A stretch of DNA of 34,110 nt from an uncultured Flavobacterium sp. (lineage in GTDB: Bacteria > Bacteroidota > Bacteroidia > Flavobacteriales > Flavobacteriaceae), in the NCBI GenBank assembly GCA_947632215.1, contig CANROJ010000001.1, forward strand, positions 68,406-102,515, read 5' to 3'. The translations under genes were made by a program, and so were the position numbers. The notes beneath the pieces are model-generated. The model had not been told where the DNA came from. It did not search any database and saw only the letters and a program-made list of their open reading frames with translations. Shown in pieces: positions 16,601 to 23,982 of this stretch; the first letter of the stretch is position 1, and every line of letters starts with the position of its first letter.

Positions 16601-18127
16601 CTCGCCATTAAAATCCATTTGCAGATTAGAATCTTCAATATTTAATAACCCAACAAAAGTTGGCATTTTCATAGTTCCATCTACAGCAATCTTTGAATAG
16701 TTATAATTTGCGAAATCTAAAGAAAAAATATTTCCTTTGATGTTAGTATTCAAAGACTCTTGATTAAATCCTATCCCATCTACCAATAAATCTAAAGAAG
16801 TTACCCCTAGTTGTTCTTGGTCTAAAAATGCGCCTAAATCAAAATCATCTAAAATAATATTTCCCTGATACTGCGCCGTATAAGGATCATCTAGATTAAC
16901 AATATCCAGCAAAGCTTTTCCTTGACCGATATTACTTAAAATAGATACATCGGTCTCTAGGGTTCTCTTGGTCAAAGTGATATCTCCTCTAAGATCTACC
17001 AAACCTAGAGTTTGGAGTTGCTCTGGTAAAAGAGAAGTTAGCACATTAGGCATGAGCTTAACTAAATTAGCTCTAGTGGCCAGTAACCTTTCTAAGTTGG
17101 TCTTCATCCAAAATGGTGCAACTGGCTCGAAAACATTCTTAAAAGCAAAATACCCTTGTACAAGTGAGTTGTTTTGGTCAATAACTCTAGTGTTATATAA
17201 ACTAAAGTTATTCATAGTTCCCTTTAACTGACCACTAATATAGAGCATTTTATTAGCGGCAAATTCATTTGCAAAAACATTAATATCCGAAGTATTCACG
17301 TTAGCCTTATCAATAGTAAAATCCCAATTCACCTTATCGGTAAAATATTTCATATCCCCAGGATTAAAACTAAAGAGTAAATCTCCTTTAATATAACTCT
17401 TAGCTGTGGTAATATGCATATTATCGACTCCTATTGAATTTTTAGTTAGAGAGAAATCCCCTTCTAAGCCTTGAATTTGCAGTCCCCAATTATCTAAAAA
17501 ACTACCCTTAGCAATATGAGCATAAATATTAGGTCCATGAATTTTGAACTCCTCTACTTCTCCTGTTAATTCCTTAAAATCAACTGCGACAACTTGAGCT
17601 GCATTGTCATCTGAGATAATTAAATGACCTTGATTAATTGCAATGCTCTTAGCTTCTAATTTAAAGCTACCATCTCCAGGCTGCCCATTATCAAAGGCAT
17701 TGATTAAATCATCTATATTGGAGAGCTCCTGGTCTTTGTATTTGTGAATATGTAGTAATAAATCATCTATTTTAGAATTCCCTAAAAAGATATTACCCTT
17801 TTTAAGAGCTTGATAATCCACTATACGGGTAGAAACCTTACCGATTTCAATAAATTTAAAATCGTGATTATCCGTAGCACTAACTCCTTTAAGAGTAATA
17901 TTTCCGAATATATCAATAGCGATTCCATCTATACCGATATCGGTAGAGAATGTTGAATTTACCTTCTCTACAGCTATTCTGGCCAATAAACTTTGCACCC
18001 ATGGCAAGGTTAACCCTAGAGTGATAACCACCCCCATAGCTAAGAGAGCTAGTAGGGTACGAAAAACTATTTTTTTAAATTTTTTGATAACGTTTAATGT
18101 TTTAAATTTGCCATTAAAATACGCCAT
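13610..18127 (-). CDS. tamB: Translocation and assembly module protein TamB
   Basis: This AsmA-like protein has 1505 residues: a signal anchor near 22-44, then almost continuous beta-strand repeats, a predicted lipid-carrying groove, and a C-terminal TamB (DUF490) domain from about residue 1050. The late motifs GGLIDKKFVVKRYGTIRWDGDP and NPEVDFEIYFPT are typical. It bridges the inner membrane to outer-membrane BamA-family partners and helps move phospholipid or assemble barrels. I moved the start to ATG at 18127. The longer frame from TTG at 18145 adds six residues but that codon sits at the transcription start predicted from the promoter at 18150-18181. A lysine-rich charged tail ends the protein. 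No TamA gene is adjacent in the window. Confidence 0.9.
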   Translation of the reverse strand: MAYFNGKFKTLNVIKKFKKIVFRTLLALLAMGVVITLGLTLPWVQSLLARIAVEKVNSTFSTDIGIDGIAIDIFGNITLKGVSATDNHDFKFIEIGKVSTRIVDYQALKKGNIFLGNSKIDDLLLHIHKYKDQELSNIDDLINAFDNGQPGDGSFKLEAKSIAINQGHLIISDDNAAQVVAVDFKELTGEVEEFKIHGPNIYAHIAKGSFLDNWGLQIQGLEGDFSLTKNSIGVDNMHITTAKSYIKGDLLFSFNPGDMKYFTDKVNWDFTIDKANVNTSDINVFANEFAANKMLYISGQLKGTMNNFSLYNTRVIDQNNSLVQGYFAFKNVFEPVAPFWMKTNLERLLATRANLVKLMPNVLTSLLPEQLQTLGLVDLRGDITLTKRTLETDVSILSNIGQGKALLDIVNLDDPYTAQYQGNIILDDFDLGAFLDQEQLGVTSLDLLVDGIGFNQESLNTNIKGNIFSLDFANYNYSKIAVDGTMKMPTFVGLLNIEDSNLQMDFNGEIDLSSQIKSYDFAADVKYADLFALKLVNDSISMFRGDFDLKAKGNTIEDLEGEFSLRSALYNNTKDNYLFENLTVTSVFNDHQERSISIHSSKAIEGSIVGVYKFKDLKALFTNALGSLYTNYNPYPIEQGQYIDFNIAVHNSLIEVFLPQLTVEDLSHLEGVINNDLKQFRLQFTSPNFTLNGINFHNTNLNVNNNNPLYNTYISIDSVRNNTYKITDFNLLNLTHNDTLFVRSEFKGGRNNNDDFKLNLYHTINKENLSVVGFKKSEVIFKDFLWTINQQQDTLNKVVFNKKLTDFYIDKVNFSYEDQQVNFAGVMRDSTYKNLDLSFQKVDLSKITPDIENILLAGNIDGEVHFSQENELFNPRVNLKIDSLSVNKYLLGNMNFDVSGNQNLDNFNVDASIVDNDKEYFSLKGDINVIDKRTYLNLEAGVDNFTMQPIGPLLSSVLSNLRGDASGKISVLGSVSAPEVNGRVYLNNAGMTSKFTGVDYDFEQNTPLDITEKQFIFRRARILDTKYKTQGILEGDVSHKMFKEWELNLGLSSANLLALDTKFTEGSVYYGTAFINGSASLKGPVEMLAININATSNKGTSIKIPLKEAQGNGENNYIHFLSPSEKLARKKSGNSDLYRYQNSGIELDFEFVITPEAEIEIILDRDSGHAMKGRGEGFITMEINTLGKFNMWGDFQAYEGEYNFKYGGLIDKKFVVKRYGTIRWDGDPMNAILDLQAIYHTEANPSVIVDNSIINRKVPTDVAIVLNGSLSNPEVDFEIYFPTVSSVVKSELDYRLSDRDMRERQAMALLATGAFFSSDNSSTALAGSLFERASSIFDDLFSDEDDKFKVGLNYAQGERNPYTQTEGRLGVTFSTKVNDRIVVNGKLGVPVGGEEQSVIVGDVEVLLRLTEEGNLNARFFNRENDINYIGEGIGYTQGVGLTYEVDFDTFKELLSTILNKADKRKKEKEAKNKDNQKSSVEDLMDSDFNRDFIQFYEKRNKNSTK

Positions 18128-18149
18128 AGTTTTATGGCACTGCAAAAGG

Positions 18150-18181
18150 CAAATTTAGTTATTTTATAGACTTGTATGCAA
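18150..18181 (-). promoter_or_regulatory. tamB promoter, Bacteroidota consensus
   Basis: On the minus strand TTG (18181-18179) and TAAATTTG (18157-18150) match the -33 and -7 elements with a 21 nt spacer. Transcription would begin near 18143, leaving about 16 nt before the ATG at 18127. Confidence 0.6.
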
Positions 18182-18203
18182 GATTTTAGCAGATATAATT
18201 TTT
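18173..18203 (+). promoter_or_regulatory. Candidate tsaD promoter, interleaved with the tamB promoter
   Basis: TTG at 18173-18175 and TAATTTTT at 18196-18203 (one mismatch to TAnnTTTG) are 20 nt apart, giving a leader of about 23 nt. Its -33 element lies 3 nt from that of the divergent tamB promoter, so the two promoters may compete for polymerase. Confidence 0.4.
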
Positions 18204-18232
18204 CATTATAAACAATTTCATTACTAATTAAA

Positions 18233-19255
18233 ATGTTTACAAAACCCACCTATATTTTAGCCATTGAGAGCTCATGTGATGATACATCGGCCGCTGTTTT
18301 ACAAGATAACAAAGTTCTTTCAAATGTAGTAGCTCAGCAGCAAATTCATCAACAATATGGAGGGGTTGTTCCAGAATTAGCCTCAAGGGCACACCAGCAA
18401 AATATTGTTCCTGTAGTAGATGTAGCTTTACAAAAAGCTGGTATCAGCAAACAAGACTTAAGTGCAATTGCTTTTACTCAAGGCCCGGGACTTATGGGGT
18501 CTCTATTAGTAGGGAGCTCTTTTGCAAAATCAATGGCCATGGCATTACAAATTCCTCTGGTTCCAGTAAACCATATGCATGCGCATATACTATGCCACTT
18601 TATAGACGAGAAAGATTTTGACAAACCAACTTTTCCTTTTTTAGCTTTAACTATCTCTGGAGGTCATACGCAAATTGTTCAAGTCAACAGCTTTTTTGAT
18701 TTACAAATTTTAGGACAAACAACAGATGATGCTGTAGGAGAAGCTTTCGATAAGTCAGCCAAAATTCTAGGATTTGACTATCCAGGAGGCCCATTAATTG
18801 ATAAATGGGCTAAACAAGGTAATCCTAAAGCCTTTAGTTTTACTAAACCAAAAGTAAATGGATTAGATTTTAGCTTCAGTGGACTTAAAACACAAATTTT
18901 ATATTTCATTCAAAACAACACAGCTAGTAACCCAAATTTTATAGAACAAAATAGAGCTGATATTTGCGCTAGTATTCAACACACTATTGTGGAAATACTT
19001 TTGGATAAATTAAAATTAGCTGTAAAACAAACTGGTATAAATCAAATCGCAATTGGCGGAGGAGTTTCAGCAAACTCTGGTATTCGAGAGGCTTTGACAA
19101 AAGCACAAAGCAAATACAATTGGAAGGTATATATTCCTAAATTTGAATATACAACCGATAATGCAGCTATGATTGGTATAGTGGGCTATTATAGATTTCA
19201 AGAATCTTTATTTGCCGATGCTTCTGTAGTTTCTAAAGCTAGAATTGAATTTTAA
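18233..19255 (+). CDS. tsaD: tRNA N6-threonylcarbamoyladenosine synthase subunit TsaD
   Basis: TsaD transfers the threonylcarbamoyl group to A37 of tRNAs that read ANN codons, with TsaB and TsaE. This 340-residue protein has the ASKHA start AIESSCDDTSAAV and the metal site NHMHAH with His114 and His118. It also has FTQGPGLMGSL near 81, GGHTQ near 141 and the late TTDNAAMIG metal-binding Asp. Length and ends match bacterial TsaD. It is divergent from tamB and heads a tight run with rsmE (9 nt gap), an AI-2E gene (12 nt gap) and a methyltransferase (no gap). Confidence 0.97.
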   Translation: MFTKPTYILAIESSCDDTSAAVLQDNKVLSNVVAQQQIHQQYGGVVPELASRAHQQNIVPVVDVALQKAGISKQDLSAIAFTQGPGLMGSLLVGSSFAKSMAMALQIPLVPVNHMHAHILCHFIDEKDFDKPTFPFLALTISGGHTQIVQVNSFFDLQILGQTTDDAVGEAFDKSAKILGFDYPGGPLIDKWAKQGNPKAFSFTKPKVNGLDFSFSGLKTQILYFIQNNTASNPNFIEQNRADICASIQHTIVEILLDKLKLAVKQTGINQIAIGGGVSANSGIREALTKAQSKYNWKVYIPKFEYTTDNAAMIGIVGYYRFQESLFADASVVSKARIEF

Positions 19256-19264
19256 AAAAATATT

Positions 19265-19972
19265 ATGCAATTATTTTATTCTCCTGATATATCCCTTGAA
19301 AACGAAACTTTTAGCTTCGACAAAGAAGAAAGCAAACATATTGTAAGAGTTTTAAGAAAGAAAACTGGTGACATTTTACACGTTAGCGATGGGAAAGGAA
19401 CGCTATTTACAACTCAAATTGTTTTAGAATCAGACAAAAAATGTGTTACAAAAATAGTATCGCATCAAGTCGAACCTTTAAAAAATCACCATTTACATAT
19501 TGCCGTAGCCCCTACCAAAATGAATGAGCGCTACGAGTGGTTTTTAGAGAAAGCAACAGAAATGGGAATAGATCAAATTACCCCGATTATATGTGATCAC
19601 TCCGAACGTAAAATTATAAAAATGGAACGCTTCGAAAAGATTATACAATCGGCCATGAAGCAATCTTTACAAAACTACTTACCCAAGCTAAATGAACCCA
19701 TAGCCCTGAAGGACTTTTTAAACCAAAATCATCAAGGAGAGCTCTACATTGCGCACTGCGAGGATGACAAGGAAAAAACTCTATTAAAAAACGCAATTAA
19801 ACCACAGAAAAAATACTTACTTTTAGTGGGTCCAGAGGGAGATTTTTCTACCAAAGAAATAAATCTTGCCTTAGAAAAAGGTTTTATTCCAGTGTCTCTT
19901 GGTCATACAAGACTTAGAACAGAAACCGCAGCGGTAGTTGGGGTACATAGTTTTGTGTTTAGTAATCAATAA
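19265..19972 (+). CDS. rsmE: 16S rRNA m3U1498 methyltransferase RsmE
   Basis: This 235-residue SPOUT (class IV) methyltransferase methylates N3 of U1498 in 16S rRNA using S-adenosylmethionine. The N-terminal PUA-like domain (about 1-70) includes SKHIVRVLRKKTGD. The trefoil-knot domain carries APTKMNERYEWFLEKATEMG near 80, LLVGPEGDFS near 190 and the knot signature LGHTRLRTETA near 218. Length fits the family. It lies 9 nt past tsaD, a common pairing of two RNA-modification genes on one transcript. Confidence 0.95.
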   Translation: MQLFYSPDISLENETFSFDKEESKHIVRVLRKKTGDILHVSDGKGTLFTTQIVLESDKKCVTKIVSHQVEPLKNHHLHIAVAPTKMNERYEWFLEKATEMGIDQITPIICDHSERKIIKMERFEKIIQSAMKQSLQNYLPKLNEPIALKDFLNQNHQGELYIAHCEDDKEKTLLKNAIKPQKKYLLLVGPEGDFSTKEINLALEKGFIPVSLGHTRLRTETAAVVGVHSFVFSNQ

Positions 19973-19984
19973 TAACAAACAAAC

Positions 19985-21076
19985 ATGGTGAATTCAAAAA
20001 TGATTTCTAACGGTATTGTAAGAGCAGTTTTATACCTATTTGGTATTGCCGCTTTAGCCTACCTATTGTACATTATAACTCCGTTGTTTATCTATATCGG
20101 TTTTGCCTTTGTACTAGCCTTAATTGGCAATCCAATCGTTGTTCTTTTAAGAAAGAAATTGCATCTTTCTAAGTTACTGTCGGTTTGTATTACTATATCT
20201 ATATTTTTAGCATTCTTTGTAGGATTCATCTTTATGTTCATTCCATTGTTTACTACACAAGCACATAATTTATCTGTATTAAACAATACCCACTTACAAG
20301 AGGATTTTAATGGTTTAATTTATAAAATAGATCACTATTTCTCAAACAAAGGAGTAAGCTTAAATAACATCATTCAAACTAGCAATTTAAAAGACTCCTT
20401 GAAGCTTGATTTTGTTCCCAATTTACTTAATGCTCTTTTAGGGGTTATTAGTCAGTTTGGAATAGGAGTATTTGCTGTTTTATTTATTGCTTTTTTCTTT
20501 TTAAAGGATAAAGTATTATTAGAATATCAATTCAAAAAAGCGATCCCTTTACAACATGAAAACAGAGTAATTAGCTCAGTAGATAAGATTAACAACTTAC
20601 TATCTAGATACTTTATTGGTCTTTTGACCCAGACCTGCATCATTTTTATAATGAGTTTTATTCTATTAGCAAGTGTTGGAGTAAATGGCTCTTTAATGAT
20701 TGCATTTTTATGCGCTGTGCTAAACTTAATACCCTACATAGGTCCATTAATTGGCAATGGTTTGGCTATTATCTTTACTATGCTTAGCTTTTTAGGGGAT
20801 AACTTTACAGAGGTAACTCTTCCAAAGGCATTAACGGTACTTATAGGTTTTTTAATAATACAGCTTATTGACAATGTTATTAATCAACCATTAATATTCT
20901 CCAATAGCGTTAAATCACATCCTTTAGAGATTTTCTTTGTTATTTTAGCATTTGGGATGGTCGCAGGAATATTAGGAATGATTGCCGCAATACCTTTTTA
21001 CACTTGCTTAAAGGTTGTTGGAAAAGAGTTCCTACCCAATATACGCTTTGTACAAATTCTAACAAAAAAATTATAA
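19985..21076 (+). CDS. AI-2E family membrane transporter
   Basis: This 363-residue integral membrane protein has about seven or eight hydrophobic segments: two or three within residues 12-90, one near 160-180, and a cluster from 215 to the end. The family hallmark in the C-terminal half is visible as LNLIPYIGPLIGNG and the later PLIFSNSVKSHPLEIFF region. Members have been reported as autoinducer-2 exporter (TqsA), Na+/H+ antiporters or other exporters, so the substrate cannot be assigned. The first ATG at 19985 is used; another Met sits five codons later. Its stop is directly followed by the TTG start of the next gene. Confidence 0.88.
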   Translation: MVNSKMISNGIVRAVLYLFGIAALAYLLYIITPLFIYIGFAFVLALIGNPIVVLLRKKLHLSKLLSVCITISIFLAFFVGFIFMFIPLFTTQAHNLSVLNNTHLQEDFNGLIYKIDHYFSNKGVSLNNIIQTSNLKDSLKLDFVPNLLNALLGVISQFGIGVFAVLFIAFFFLKDKVLLEYQFKKAIPLQHENRVISSVDKINNLLSRYFIGLLTQTCIIFIMSFILLASVGVNGSLMIAFLCAVLNLIPYIGPLIGNGLAIIFTMLSFLGDNFTEVTLPKALTVLIGFLIIQLIDNVINQPLIFSNSVKSHPLEIFFVILAFGMVAGILGMIAAIPFYTCLKVVGKEFLPNIRFVQILTKKL

Positions 21077-22258
21077 TTGAAAACAGAACTTTTAAGTCTA
21101 GAAGTCCAACAATTTATAGAGGAAAACCTATCGAGTGACATAGGCACGTTAGCTTTAAGAAAAAGTCCATTTTCTAATATTCCTATGTCAATATTAGCCG
21201 GACAAATCGAATCTAAGCAAAAAGCTAAAACTAAGCTTGCTTTGTGGTATAACACAAAAAACATTCTGTTTCCCAGTAAACTATCTATAGAACAAACCTC
21301 TTCAGATAGATGTGCTATGTATAAAGCTTCTTTAGTCAAACAAGGTAATTTAATAGACTTAACAGGAGGTTTTGGTATAGATAGTTATTATTTTGCCCAA
21401 AACTTAGCTCATGTCACCCATTTGGAGATGCAAGAGGAACTTAGTATTATTGCTCAGCATAATTTCAAAGTTTTACAGCAAGATAATATCGTGTGTCACA
21501 GTACAGATAGTATTGCCTTTTTAGAGCAGAGTCAACAAACTTGGGATTACATTTATCTGGATCCCGCTAGAAGGAATCAGTCCAAACAAAAGGTATTTCT
21601 TCTAAGCGATTGTACTCCGGATGTGATAGAACACATGGATTTACTTTTGCAAAAAACCTCTACAATTTTAATAAAAACAGCACCTTTACTAGATATTCAA
21701 GCCGTTATTAATCAGCTTAAATATATCAAGCAGGTCCATATAGTGGCTTTAAATAACGAAGTAAAGGAACTCTTATGGGTGGTGCAGAAAAACTACACCG
21801 GCTCAATTGAGTTAATTGCAGTAAATATAAACAAGGATAAAACAGACCTATTTTGTGTTAACTTTGATGATCACTGTATTGGCAAATATGGTTATTTAGA
21901 ACAATTTTTATACGAACCCAATGCTGCAATCCTAAAAACTGGTAAATTCCAATGTGTAAGCGACAAATTTGATGTAAAAAAACTCCATCAAAATTCTCAT
22001 CTCTATACAAGTGAAGATCTACAAGAGTTTTCGGGACGACGCTTTAAGATTGTCAATCATTATGAGTATAATAAAGCAAATGCAAAACAATATTTATCAA
22101 ACATAAAAGCCAATATTACTGTTAGGAATTTTCCACTCAAAGTAGAGGATATTAGAAAAAAATGGAAAATAAAGGAAGGTGGTAACACCTATATATTCTT
22201 CACCACATTACAAAACAATGAAAAAGTTTTTATTATCTGTGAAAAAATAAATCAGTAA
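21077..22258 (+). CDS. Class I SAM-dependent methyltransferase with THUMP-like C-terminus
   Basis: This 393-residue protein has a Rossmann methyltransferase core: the SAM motif LIDLTGGFGIDSYYF near residue 91 and the catalytic-type motif IYLDPARRN near 157. The C-terminal third (VSDKFDVKKLHQNSHLYTS, then RNFPLKVEDIRKKWKIKEGG) resembles the THUMP-like domain that follows such cores in Bacteroidota. The D-P-A-R-R motif suggests a base or nucleic-acid N-methyltransferase, but the substrate is unknown. The start is TTG at 21077, directly abutting the upstream TAA with no ATG nearby, so translation is probably coupled to the AI-2E gene. Confidence 0.85.
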   Translation: MKTELLSLEVQQFIEENLSSDIGTLALRKSPFSNIPMSILAGQIESKQKAKTKLALWYNTKNILFPSKLSIEQTSSDRCAMYKASLVKQGNLIDLTGGFGIDSYYFAQNLAHVTHLEMQEELSIIAQHNFKVLQQDNIVCHSTDSIAFLEQSQQTWDYIYLDPARRNQSKQKVFLLSDCTPDVIEHMDLLLQKTSTILIKTAPLLDIQAVINQLKYIKQVHIVALNNEVKELLWVVQKNYTGSIELIAVNINKDKTDLFCVNFDDHCIGKYGYLEQFLYEPNAAILKTGKFQCVSDKFDVKKLHQNSHLYTSEDLQEFSGRRFKIVNHYEYNKANAKQYLSNIKANITVRNFPLKVEDIRKKWKIKEGGNTYIFFTTLQNNEKVFIICEKINQ

Positions 22259-22420
22259 AAAACTCCAATAAACTTATCTTTTGGGAAAACTCTTAGTATC
22301 ATAGGTTTTTGTATTGATAAGCTCACATCGCATCTAAAACAAGCTAAATACGCCTAAAATACTATATAAATAAATCTTTTTACTTTTATTAGTCAAGTGG
22401 CTTGCTTAAAATTCACCCAT

Positions 22421-22458
22421 AAAAAAAGGTCCTTCTAAAATTTTAGAAGGACCTTTTT
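22421..22458. terminator. Bidirectional terminator between convergent genes
   Basis: A perfect palindrome centred at 22440/22441 has arms AAAAAGGTCCTTCTAAAA and the reverse complement. Each strand ends in at least five Ts. It serves the methyltransferase (plus) and the oxoamine synthase (minus). Confidence 0.88.
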
Positions 22459-22474
22459 AGTGATATATTATAAG

Positions 22475-23740
22475 TTATGCGTTAGATACATCTGTTGTTG
22501 TAGCCTCAGCAATCTTTTTATACTCTCCACTTACTAACTTCTCACGAATTGCTTCATAAGCACGAAGTGTTTCTTCAATATCTTCCTTAGTATGCATAGC
22601 TGTTGGAATCATACGAAGTAAAATAATTCCTTTAGGAATTACAGGATATACCACAATAGATAAGAAAATATTGTAATTCTCCCTTAGATCATTAACCAAT
22701 ACCATAGCCTCAGGAATACTTCCTTCTAAATAAACAGGAGTAACACAAGTGTTTGTATCACCAATATCAAATCCTCTTTCTTTTAGACCATTTTGCAGTA
22801 AGTTAACATTCTCCCACAACTTAGCTTTCATCGATGGGTTCTCTCTTAAAAGCTCTAATCTTTTTAAAGCTCCTATTGTAAAAATCATCGGTAATGACTT
22901 TGCGAACATCTGTGAACGCAAGTTGTACTTTAAATAATCAATAATATCCTGGTCCGCTGCAACGAAAGCACCAATAGAAGCCATTGATTTTGCAAAAGTA
23001 GAGAAATACACATCGATACCATCTTGACATCCTTGCTCTTCTCCAGCTCCAGCTCCTGTAGCTCCTAATGTTCCAAATCCGTGTGCATCATCCACTAAAA
23101 GACGGAAGTTATACTTTTGTTTTAAAGCAACTATTTCTTTTAATTTCCCTTGTTGTCCACGCATTCCAAAAACACCTTCTGTGATTACTAAAATACCTCC
23201 ACCTGTAGTTTCAGCCATTTTAGTTGCGCGCTCTAAGTTTTTCTCTAGACTTTCAATGTCGTTGTGCTTATAGGTAAAACGTTTACCCATATGTAAGCGA
23301 ACTCCATCAATAATACAAGCATGTGAATCTACATCATAAACAATAACATCATTCTTTGTCACCAATGCATCGATGATAGAAACCATTCCTTGATAACCGA
23401 AGTTTAATAAATAAGCCGCTTCTTTATTAACAAAAGATGCAAGTTCACCTTGTAATTGCTCATGCTTTGTAGTGTGTCCAGACATCATACGTGCTCCCAT
23501 TGGGTAAGCTGCTCCGTACTCTAGCGCTGCTTCCGCATCTGCTTTTCTCACCTCTGGGTGATTAGACAAACCTAGATAATCATTGATACTCCAGTTAATA
23601 ACTTCTTTTCCATGAAACATCATACGATTTGACAAAGGTCCTTCTAATTTAGGAAACACATAATATCCCTCTGCTTGTGATGCCCATTTTCCTAAAGGTC
23701 CTTTATTTTTCTGTATTCTGTCAAATAAATCGTTTACCAT
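22475..23740 (-). CDS. Alpha-oxoamine synthase, serine palmitoyltransferase / cysteate acyltransferase type
   Basis: This 421-residue PLP enzyme belongs to the group that joins an amino acid to an acyl thioester with loss of CO2 (SPT, KBL, BioF, HemA, CapA). The lysine that binds PLP is Lys251 in STFAKSMASIG. His140 (DSHACIIDG) stacks on the cofactor, and Asp217/His220 lie in VDDAHGFG. Relatives in Flavobacteriia probably act on serine or cysteate and start sphingolipids or sulfonolipids (capnine), which the gliding motility of some species needs; the substrate cannot be read from sequence alone. The ATG at 23740 is preferred: the longer frame from TTG at 23770 starts inside the likely promoter. 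There are no other lipid genes nearby. Confidence 0.85.
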   Translation of the reverse strand: MVNDLFDRIQKNKGPLGKWASQAEGYYVFPKLEGPLSNRMMFHGKEVINWSINDYLGLSNHPEVRKADAEAALEYGAAYPMGARMMSGHTTKHEQLQGELASFVNKEAAYLLNFGYQGMVSIIDALVTKNDVIVYDVDSHACIIDGVRLHMGKRFTYKHNDIESLEKNLERATKMAETTGGGILVITEGVFGMRGQQGKLKEIVALKQKYNFRLLVDDAHGFGTLGATGAGAGEEQGCQDGIDVYFSTFAKSMASIGAFVAADQDIIDYLKYNLRSQMFAKSLPMIFTIGALKRLELLRENPSMKAKLWENVNLLQNGLKERGFDIGDTNTCVTPVYLEGSIPEAMVLVNDLRENYNIFLSIVVYPVIPKGIILLRMIPTAMHTKEDIEETLRAYEAIREKLVSGEYKKIAEATTTDVSNA

Positions 23741-23767
23741 AATATAACTATGTTTAAAAAACAAATG

Positions 23768-23775
23768 CAAAATTA
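23768..23775 (-). promoter_or_regulatory. -7 element of the oxoamine synthase gene
   Basis: TAATTTTG on the minus strand (23775-23768) matches TAnnTTTG and would give a leader of about 20 nt before the ATG at 23740. No good -33 TTG is found at 17-23 nt. The upstream TTG codon at 23770 lies inside this element. Confidence 0.4.
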
Positions 23776-23951
23776 ATCATATTTTGTATGCTTTCATAAT
23801 AAATTACAAACATTTATGTAAGCTTGCATAAAATTAAAATAAAAAATCAATTTTCACAAGAATAATTCTTATATTCTGTGTGAAAACCTAATAAACAATA
23901 ATGTTTTAGGTTGATCTACTATTAATATAACAGCGAGTAAATATTAAAACA

Positions 23952-23977
23952 AGAGACCTTCTAAAAAGAAGGTCTCT
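23952..23977 (-). terminator. Rho-independent terminator of the E1 fusion gene
   Basis: AGAGACCTTCT and AGAAGGTCTCT pair perfectly around a four-base loop, 5 nt past the stop. The minus strand continues TTGTTTTAATA. The core ACCTTCT is shared with the terminator at 22421-22458. Confidence 0.85.
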
Positions 23978-23982
23978 ATCAA

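Noticed and set aside
18128..18145. TTG start for tamB
   Set aside because: The codon coincides with the predicted transcription start, and an ATG follows six codons later.
23741..23770. TTG start for the oxoamine synthase
   Set aside because: The codon is part of a TAATTTTG -7 element, so the mRNA probably begins after it.
22421..23977. Two similar ACCTTCT hairpins as ends of a mobile element around the oxoamine synthase
   Set aside because: Each sits directly after a stop codon and works as a terminator; there are no target-site duplications or transposase.
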